A stretch of DNA of 64,000 nucleotides. It comes from Symsagittifera roscoffensis. Its lineage: Eukaryota > Xenacoelomorpha > Acoela > Convolutidae. Below, one piece after another: positions 56,346 to 64,000 of the stretch (positions are counted from its first letter, which is position 1; each line of letters starts with the position of its first letter). The position numbers and the translations under genes were made by a program. The stretch lies in NCBI RefSeq assembly GCF_963678635.1, contig NC_087065.1:9132267-9196266 (forward strand), given 5' to 3'. The notes under the pieces are model-generated. The model was not told the DNA's origin and ran no database searches. It saw only the letters and a list, made by a program, of their open reading frames with translations.

Positions 56346-56632
56346 TCTTAGAAAATAAAAAGGAGAAAATTAGTATACGGCGGAAAAACTGTCAAAAATA
56401 TCTAGAGGCAGGTCCAAAGAAGCGATATTATTTTTAGCTTGACAACATAAAAATCTGCCTTTTTGATTAAAAAGACGGCACGCTTTCATCTTTCCACGCT
56501 CTTAACAGTAAATTATTTATTGCAAAATCATCTTCAAACGAACCATACAGTACCTTATTGTGCTAGTGGGAGTAGTCTAATGTTCAATCTTTGGCAGATT
56601 ACCTCCCAACTCTAAATGAAGTCGAAAAAAAA
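56346..56632. other. short gene-free stretch
   Basis: Nothing recognised. Confidence 0.4.
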
Positions 56633-59260
56633 TTTAAGACATTGAAAAAAAACTAGATGAACCAAATTTTTCGTAAGTCTCGATAAAAAAACAACTAAAG
56701 GCCCAACTAAAGCTGGATGTACGTGTTTAAAATTGAATGAGTTAGCTATATTGATGCGGCACGAAAAGTGTGACTTCAAAATTTGGACTTTGCCTAAAAC
56801 AGTTGTTTCTCTGCTATAATAAGTGAGAGGAGCAAGAAACTTTGGGATGATCAATTTTCCCAAAGATATAACACTTCTCTTACAAAAAATTAGGGAATCG
56901 CTGTTTTTGCAGGAACAATTACTGCAACCCGTTCTTTCAATGGAACTTTGATTGTGTAAATCCCAGTTTTGATTGTGTAAATTTTAAGAAAATTCAATAA
57001 GTATCTACAAAACGGTCGAAAGTTCTAACAAACGTTCAAAACACTTTCCAAAATCCATAAGGTTTTTTTCGAACAACAGAGAAGATTTCCAAATCCAGGT
57101 TTCTAGATTGAACACAACCTGAGAATTGGCCCGGTAGCTTTCGCGTAAATTTAATAAGTTGCCACAAAAAAACTGTCGAACATAACTTTACAAAAACTTT
57201 TTTTGGGAACATAACTTTACAAAAACTGGGCATAGCTCATTTGAAAGGCAGGCTTTCAACATCCTGTTCATTCGATTAAACCAAAAATATCAAACTTGGC
57301 AGGATAATTAGCGAAAAAGAAAAAAAAAACGAGCATTAAATAAAAACTTTGACGGTCCCCAGAATCATAGCTTTTTTGTGAAGAATTATACAGAAACAAT
57401 ATTCAGAAGTGATTTTGCGCAACTTGCTATTTCGATTGAATCCAAATACTCAGGTTTAGGAGGGTTGCTATCGAGAAATGTCAAACACTTTTTTTTAAAA
57501 ACGGTGAAAAGCCAAATTGGCAAAAAACAGACTGTTGGCAAAATAACGTCAAGATTGTAGACAAAATAGAATCTGTTGGTGTAAATGATTAGCGGACGGA
57601 TATTGGGAGTGTTTAAACAGGATGAGAAATTGAAAAATGAGCAAATTAAACTCCGGCTAAGTGGAAGGCAGGGCTGCAATGGTCATTGTGTGTTTAGTTG
57701 CAGTGATTTATTGATTCGCCTGATAAATATAGTTAGCGTATAACTTCCACAATCTTTCTTACTACAAGACTACTAACGGAGAAGCTCGGCTGGTCTGTTG
57801 ATATTTGGAACACCAATCTCGGTTAAAGGGAGCAGCCTTTCAAATATGACGATTGATGACAAAAAAGCGGAGCCTGTGCTTTACTTCTTCTTGACTTGAC
57901 TCCGTTTCCATTCTGCTTTGCAAATCGGGCGCTCTTGCGAAAAGGTTGAGGGCGATACCAGATACCTTTTGTCAAAATAAAATCAAAGCCATTTGGGAGA
58001 GCGCGGGATTTAAATCGCTTAACTCAAGTATTTTGAATGCCCGGCTAGCTTTTCTAACAGCTCTACCAGTGCACGTTCGCAACTGTGACCGGAGAAATGA
58101 AACAAGTTAAGTATGGGGGCAAAAGGACACGAGCCCAAGTTGGTGTCTCTAACTGATATAAGAGGGGAAAAGCAAAAAGAAGTTGGATCAACACTATCAC
58201 TTGCTAAGTAGCGACTTCCGTGTTCAGTTAAATCGCGCGTAGTTAAATGGCTCAGCAGAAAAATACTAGTGTTGTTGGTGTGAAGTGAGCATGGCGAGGA
58301 TAACTAAACATGGTAAGTATGCTAGTAACCAAATAAACCAAATTAGCGCCGCTCTTCCGTGGCTAGATCCACAGTTGGTCCACCAAAGTACTTATTCACA
58401 CACTATGTGCAGTGACTTTACACAACATTGGTGGCTAGGTTAATCTAATGGATCCGACAAGGCAACATAAAGAAAGCTAGCTAGTATGTTGAAAAATGAA
58501 ATGACAAGACAACTTCAAATAAAAAGTGACAGACACAGTTGATTGCTGAACCGCTCTTACTCTTGAACCCAAAATCTCAGGTATGGCAGGGTAGTTTTCG
58601 AGAATATTCGAAAAGTTTAAGAAAACGGTAACAAAATCAAAAGTTTGACTTTTCAGAAGTCGATAACTTCTTGTGTAAAACTTTTTGGTAGTGTCCGCTA
58701 ATGCAGGGGAGCTTCTCACAACCCTCATTAACTCATAAAACCCACAATATCAGGTTTGGGAGACTACTTATGGAGAAAATACAAATTCTTAGAAAAAAAA
58801 CGGTCACAAAATCAAAATTTTTACTTTTCCGAGGGGCAAAACTTTTGGAGTCAAAAAAATTGTGTAGTCGCATGTGCAAATAAACTTCCTGAAGCCTATT
58901 CTGAGAATTGAACCCTAAAATTTCAGGTATGGGAGGGTAGTTTCGGGAATATTCAATAAGTTTAAGAAACGGTCAAAAAATCAAAAATTTGACTATTCCG
59001 AGGTTCATAACTTTATTTTTTTTTAAAATTGGTCGTAACCACTGATACAGGGGTCCTTTGCAAAACAATTTTTATCCATTGATACCAAAAACAGTTCTTT
59101 TCATAGACACCGAAAAAAAAAAATCAAAAATATGGGTCAAACATTCCCCCTCAGTTTTTCGAAGGCTGTAGACAGAAGGGTAAAGTAAAAAAGACTCTAG
59201 GCAAATATGCAGGCACACAAATGAATAAGCGGTCTTTCAATTGATAATCCTTTTTTGAAA
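56633..59260. repeat. family G copy B, interrupted by the 1.04-kb module
   Basis: The head at 56633-56900 matches the palindrome arm of copy A (AAACTAGATGAACCAAATTTT, AGCTGGATGTACGTGTTT, CTATATTGATGCGGCACGAAA). Units follow with marks near 56965, 57125, 57292, 57455, then, after the insertion, 58580, 58752 and 58925. The tail at 59145-59225 matches 17999-18085. Unlike copy A, its head is single and not inverted. Confidence 0.7.
57526..58564. repeat. 1.04-kb module, copy 2
   Basis: See 55308-56345. It interrupts a family G unit: on the left the unit breaks after AAAACGGTGAAAAGCC, and on the right it resumes at TTGAACCCAAAATCTCAGG, so roughly 100 bases of the unit are missing. Insertion was accompanied by a deletion, or the copy was pasted in by repair. 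The tRNA-like piece is at 57994-58081. Confidence 0.8.
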
Positions 59261-60744
59261 ATCAGGAGAAGGTTCTGAGAAAGAGTAAAATTTTTGCAAA
59301 AATTGAAAAAATTTTCCAAAAACGAAAAAAAAGAAGTTTCAACAAACAGATTGGTAAACACACATCCAACTTGAAAAGTGCGGAGGGGAGTGCTAAAACA
59401 GTGTTGATCATGAAACGTCCTGATATTAGGTCTTTAAGCCGATGCAAAAATAGGCCGAAATAATTTTAACCGAGGAATTTTTTTAGCTATACAAAAAATA
59501 AAGAAGGAAATAGGAAGTCAAGGTAAGTAAAATTACAATATGTAGGCGTAAATCAAACACAATAAACAACATTAACAAAATGCGCGTAGAAAATAAAAAC
59601 AATTCCAAGATGTGACAACTAAGCCGACAACAGATAATCAGACAAATAACCGGCCGACAATATTTTTTGAACCTGAATATTTCCCGTTTGAACAAAAAAC
59701 AGCTCATGCCAGACTCGGCCCAAGACTTTAGCCGTCCCGGGCATATTCGTTACCTCCAGGATAAGTTACGAAATTTGATTATATATTATGAAACAAGGTA
59801 GAGATGAGTACAGCCGTCCAGATGAGTCTTGTGGACAAAGTTGTTTGCGGGAAACAAAGTCTAGTACCCGGTTGCAATACCCTTGCTTATCGCGCGGGTA
59901 AATAGAATTTTGTAGGCCAAATACTGGAATGAAACAATGAACAGATTGTCTAAGTATCACCGAGCCTCCCATTTCAAGGTATCGAATTGAAAACTGACCG
60001 GGCGTTGTTATGAAAGGATGGGCGTTGTTATGGAAGGATGTGTGTTATTTATTTATGAATTTTTATTAGATTTAAAAGGTAACTAAATAATTCAAGAGAT
60101 TTTACTAGAGGAGCTCAGACACTCATTAGCAGTTTCATCGTACTTCAGAAGAGTATGGCGTTCAGACTGTGATTTATGGTAAAACATCAAAATTCAACAC
60201 AAAAGCGAGGCTCACAATTCAACACAAAACGTTTGAAAGAGAAGTTAGGACAAATTTTGACTTGAATATGGTACATCCCAACCCTAAAACACGCACTGAA
60301 AAATGAAATAACTAACAGGTGTACTGTAATTCAAAATGAGTAAAGCCAATTTCATATCGTAATCTTAAACTGGAGAAAAGAAGTAACGCAACTAGGCAAC
60401 TGAAAAGTACAAAAAGTTGAAACTAAACCCAAAGCCCTATTTTCATTTCTGAAAAAGTACCTTTTCGTCATTTTGATTTGGAGCTGTAAATTTCATTTTT
60501 CTGTTTTTTTTGTAATACTTGTAACATTCGCCCGGAAGTACATACCGACGTGAAAAAAAGCTAGGTCCTAAAATGACTGGCTAGCGTCTAAACACAGCTT
60601 CACATGCTTTAAACCGTCTCTACCAAAGCCAGTTCAATGTGTGTTACATTAACATCGGGTCGACAAAGTCTTTACTACTTGGGGCTATCGGTCAGATCGC
60701 GCAAATTAACTTAAGAATGCGTTAAAATTGTACATTCAAACAAA
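59261..60744. other. gene-free stretch
   Basis: TACCCGGTTGCAATACCCTT with GCTTATCGCGCGGGTAAAT at 59866-59902 recurs at 37604-37645. A GGCGTTGTTATGAAAGGATG unit is tandemly doubled at about 60002-60041. No gene is supported. Confidence 0.45.
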
Positions 60745-60775
60745 CGTTTTCGCACATTTTTGTGCATCTTCAGGT
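60745..60775 (-). ncRNA. hammerhead-ribozyme-like core downstream of the Penelope-like element
   Basis: On the minus strand CTGAAGA (60767-60773) is followed by one extra base, then a hairpin GCACA-AAAA-TGTGC (60752-60765), then GAAA (60748-60751). CUGANGA...GAAA around a stem is the conserved hammerhead core, and Penelope-like elements are known to carry such ribozymes. The unpaired base between A9 and the stem departs from the canonical fold, and stems I and III are not demonstrated. Confidence 0.35.
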
Positions 60776-61054
60776 TGTAAAAATTCTAAACTATCTGTAC
60801 AAAATGATCAAAGATCATAAAAAGTGTCATACACATCATTATTTCAAAATTTAAAAAACTCAACCAATCAAAACTTTACAAATAATACTGAAATTATGTA
60901 ACAACTATCATGTAACAATTTTAAACATTTTGTCACAACTTTCTGAGAGTTTTCACTTTTGTTTTTACAATTTCGTTTTGTCGCTAATTTTCCTGCTAAC
61001 ATGTAAATTATTTCAAAATTTTTTGTTTAAGCCAGAATTTGTTCGATTCTGGAA

Positions 61055-61760
61055 CTATAGCCTTAGTGTCAGCTCACTACTTCTAAACTCGTCGCGCGTG
61101 TTAATTGCCGGTCTCTCTTTCCTAATGTGCAGCGCCTCTATGTAAGTAACTTGATGCTGCTGGACGCCTGGTCGATTATTTTCCATTTAAACTCAGGCTT
61201 ACCACTCTCACTACCACACTGCCTTTAATGCTGTCCAACTGGGGTATCCTCTTTTCGGTGTTCCTCAATCCTTGTGGTGAGATGTCGGACCGTCTGGCCA
61301 ATATAGATAGATTTGCACCCACAACATTGAAGTCTGTACACCACTTTTGATTTCAGTTCACTGGGAAAGGAGAATTTTAGAGAGGGCATAAAAGTTTTCA
61401 TTTTCCTCGTCGTGAAAATTATCTGAGCATTGGTGATATCGCGCACTTTTTTTGGTAACGTCTGACTGTGATTCCCCCTATATTGGACCATCAAAATGGG
61501 TGGTGAATGACTGCTATAATCACAGGGCTTCTTTTTCTCAGCCATGTTCTTTTTGTTTTTGCCCTCCCTGATGATATTTTCAAGGGCATGGGATGCAACC
61601 CGCGACGACCAACTTTCCGGATATTGGTTATCCAACTACTGCTCACGGTTGATTTTCATAGCTTGATCATATTCTTCCCATGTTGAGGTACTGCGGAAAA
61701 TCCGGTGAACAGTTCCTTCGATCACCCTTCTCTTATACTGAAGGGGGGCACAGCTTCTTA
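61055..61760 (-). pseudogene. Penelope-like GIY-YIG endonuclease domain
   Basis: The open part at 61225-61635 contains VVYRLQCCGCKSIYIGQTVR and the following TTRIEEHRKED: a paired-Cys finger, the YIG core and a conserved Arg. Beyond the TAA at 61225 the same frame continues (GSESGKPEFKWKIIDQ), and after another stop and a frame change a terminal block EALHIRKERPAINTRDEF ends at a TAG at 61055-61057. A TAG upstream (at about 61636) separates it from RVIEGTVHRIFRSTSTWEEY, the normal preceding region. It would nick target DNA to prime reverse transcription; this copy cannot be made intact. Confidence 0.8.
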
Positions 61761-63560
61761 AATTTATATGGTAACTGTGTCTGTTGGTTTTTGATACCAC
61801 CCACAGTTAATTTTCCTGCTTTTGTCAATACTAATTTGTAAATCCAAAAATGCCAATTTTCCGTTTGTGTTTGGTGTCTCTATTGTGAACTGTAAATTTG
61901 GATGTAGTAAGTTTGAAGCCCGTAGCACTTTTCAGGATCACCCTTCACTGTTCTCACTATAACGTCAACGTAACGGAAAAACAACTTAGCTTGCTGCACT
62001 GACTTATTTTCTCTCCTATTGCGATGCATTTTCTACAGTACCAGACGGTTTCACTTATATTTCGTTACTCATCATCTGATATATCACCGTATTTTACGTG
62101 ATACCAGTTCAAACAGCGTTCTGATTCTACACCTTCTGACCTGTACGTGACTTTCTTATTGCACTCGGGACATATTCCGTTAAGATCTTTCTCGGGCAAA
62201 AACATTTCGGGAATATCCCTCGATAGTACAGTTTCGTACTGCTTCAGCCAAAGATTTGCTAAAAATACGGCAAGCGATGCCCCCATTGCCAAACCATCGT
62301 TCTGAACGTACCATGTTTCATTGCACTTGAAATGGTTTTGACTAACTGACATGTTCAACAGTCTCTTCATGGTTTTCCTATCAGTTGATGGTGGTTCAAC
62401 TTGCTCATACAGTTTTCTCAGAGCTATGTCTATTGCTTCTTTCAGTGGAACATTTGTATACAAACTCTTCACATCTAGAGATATCAAACTTTGATTGGGC
62501 TCAAGATTAGTGCTCTCTAAGATTTCTCTCGCATCTAGTCAGTTGGTTTCGATGTTTGCACCCTCAATTTTCTCAAAAAATTTTGTAAGAACCTTGTTCA
62601 AGTTATAATAAGAGCTACCAGGCAAAGAGAGGACCGTTCCTAATGGGGTATTCACTTTATGCACTTTCGCCAACCCATAAAGCCTGGCGGGCTGCCCCCC
62701 AGTAGACCTCATCCTTGTGTAGAGATTCTCACTTATTTCGTCTTTTTTCTCATAGCCAACAGCTCCTTATTGATGTCTCTTTCTATCTTCAAAACAATTG
62801 CATCACTTGTTCCCTTACTTTTGCCTTGAAATGATTTGAATCTAATATATCCGACAACTTGTTCTCGTAGGTGTCCTTCCTCATTACACAAAAACCTACG
62901 CCTTTTTCATACGGTACCGCAACTAATCCATTACTCTTCAGATATTTTCCGGCCTTCTCAACGCCTTTGTCAGATAGTAATTGTTTAACCCTTTTAGCAT
63001 AGGCTTTTGCCACAGCTTCGATCTCACAAAGGGGCTCCGCGGGGACTTTACAATTTTTGAGATCCGATAGAAATTTGTCAATGTCGGGGACAAAGTGTGT
63101 CTCATTAAATTTATCCTTGACGGGATGTTTCGGCCCTAATGGCAAAACTTGTTGTACCCAATTTGGTAATTCAATATCATCAAGAGCTCTCACCGAACCC
63201 TGACCTTGCTTCCCTAGAGGTCGGTCTTGCCTTTTTGAAAGTTTCATTACCTTCTTCTGATGGGTCTCTTTTGACTGTTGTTGTTTGTCTTTGTCCCCTA
63301 AGACTTAAGTATTTAATTACAGAAGGCCAAAAATTCTCATCTACACCCCTCTGTACTGTGCCTCTCGCCCTTTCTAGTTTGACTTTAACGTTTTTCTTAT
63401 CTGTCCTTGCCTTGTTTATCTCCGTTCTTAGAAGTTTTGTCTGAAAACTGTGTACCGCTTGGTTCGAAAACACCCCATTTTCTGGTACCTTGAACCTCGA
63501 AAAATCAAGTAAAATGTGGTTTCCTAGACAAACTCTCAAAATTTAACACGTTGGTGACAG
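61761..63560 (-). pseudogene. Penelope-like reverse transcriptase with an internal PHD finger
   Basis: From the N-terminal side: a basic region (63180-63539); a block with VAVPYEKGVGFCVM where the family has a DKG motif (about 62880-62930); RLYGLAKVHK (about 62670-62700); motif A SLDVKSLYTNVPL (near 62460); motif B DGLAMGASLAVFLANL (near 62280); then a C4HC3 PHD-type finger (62020-62175); then motif C as YVDV (61961-61972) in another frame; then KLAFLDLQI and GWYQKPTDT. The second Asp of the YxDD active site is Val, which would abolish catalysis. TGA at about 62540 and TAA at 62065-62067 interrupt the frame. The PHD finger keeps C-x2-C, C, H and the final WYCRKC, but two ligands are lost (Ser and Tyr). 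Confidence 0.8.
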
Positions 63561-63736
63561 TTGATACATTTAACAAATATGGACGCATCATCACGGACTA
63601 ATTTCCAAATGAGTTTGTTTTTTAAAGTCCAAATCAAGATTGAAAGTGGGAGTAAACTGTGCTCATTGGTTTGCAGGCCACGAGTAATAAACCTCACGTG
63701 ACACAAAACAACACAAATAACACAAGTTTAACTCAC

Positions 63737-64000
63737 CCTCTCCGTTGAAGCCTCCTCGTCAGTCGGACCAACAGTTTCCTCGCCTCTGTTCACCAGTCTT
63801 CTTTTCTCCGCCCTCCTTCTCGATTGAGATTTCTTTTTCGTGTTTGAACGAAGCTTGGACAAAACAGCTGGCAGGTTGTCTTGGTGTTCGAACACAATCC
63901 GCATAGACTTTAGCTCCAGCTGAACATCCTGGTGCAGTGCCTGATATTCGTTGACCAGCTCCGTTCTTCTCTTCCTCTTTGAAATGAGACACTTCGTAAT
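63737..64000 (-). CDS. Penelope-like element upstream exon (partial)
   Basis: The frame read from 64000 downwards is open for 88 codons (KRKRRTELVNEYQALHQDVQ and onward), charged and helical, with a basic KKKSQSRRRAEKRR segment. It then reaches a perfect GTGAGT donor at 63731-63736 with a stop just inside the intron. The next coding block begins near 63510 after possible acceptors (TTTTTCGAG or CAAGGTACCAG). Introns are known in Penelope-like elements. This exon would supply a coiled-coil, nucleic-acid-binding N-terminus. Its start lies beyond the window. It could also be a separate gene next to the element. Confidence 0.5.

Larger units (their letters stand above)
60745..64000 (-). mobile_element. 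Penelope-like retroelement, decayed, runs off the window
   Basis: Order on the minus strand: upstream exon (63737-64000), putative intron, N-terminal region, reverse transcriptase, linker, GIY-YIG endonuclease to about 61055, then a 3' segment with the hammerhead-like hairpin. The RT and GIY-YIG combination is diagnostic of Penelope-like elements. Stops and frame changes throughout mean this copy is dead. No terminal repeats could be assigned, because one end lies outside the window. Confidence 0.85.

Noticed and set aside
57526-58564. The 1.04-kb module as a Helitron.
   Set aside because: No 5' TC, no 3' CTRR with a hairpin, and insertion is not between A and T; the array also lost bases at the site.

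Overview
The window reads as AT-rich, repeat-dense, gene-poor DNA from an animal nuclear genome, most likely an invertebrate. Supporting signs are GT-AG splice signals with tRNA-headed SINE-like repeats, a Penelope-like retroelement, a non-LTR retroelement remnant, and a retrovirus-like LTR element with an envelope gene. A larvacean (tunicate) is plausible, because env-bearing Tor-type elements are known from Oikopleura, but nothing here proves it. No bacterial gene organisation, rRNA gene or CRISPR array is visible.

The centrepiece is a complete insertion at 21432-29844, bounded by matching 5-bp target duplications (GAGAG). It has a 583-bp LTR at one end and a 102-bp LTR remnant at the other, identical by eye over those 102 bp. 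No gag or pol can be recognised inside. It holds an env-like gene (minus strand, two in-frame stops), a second nearly identical env copy in inverted orientation, a macro-domain ORF, and an antisense cassette with a small membrane-protein ORF and a JmjC/cupin-like HxE...H protein broken at a 7-G run. Its right end is a fold-back with microhomology junctions, as expected from template switching during reverse transcription.

The right end (60745-64000, minus) is a decayed Penelope-like element with an upstream exon, reverse transcriptase, a PHD finger lying inside the RT, and a GIY-YIG endonuclease. A LINE 3' fragment lies at 15140-15900.

Candidate host genes are few: a TATA-driven two-part ORF at 18666-19321, a convergent terminal exon at 19421-19741 (minus), an intron-less-looking ORF at 54664-55224 (minus), and weaker single exons near 8.3 kb and 12.1 kb.

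The rest is repeats. There are at least two tRNA-headed SINE-like families, often as head-to-head palindromes and sharing a hairpin tail motif. Several dispersed families (called B, C, D, E and G here) recur; two of them contain arrays of about 165-bp units. There is also a 1.04-kb module present twice, a 76-bp satellite, and an AAAT-rich tract. Functions come from reading motifs by eye; no search was run.
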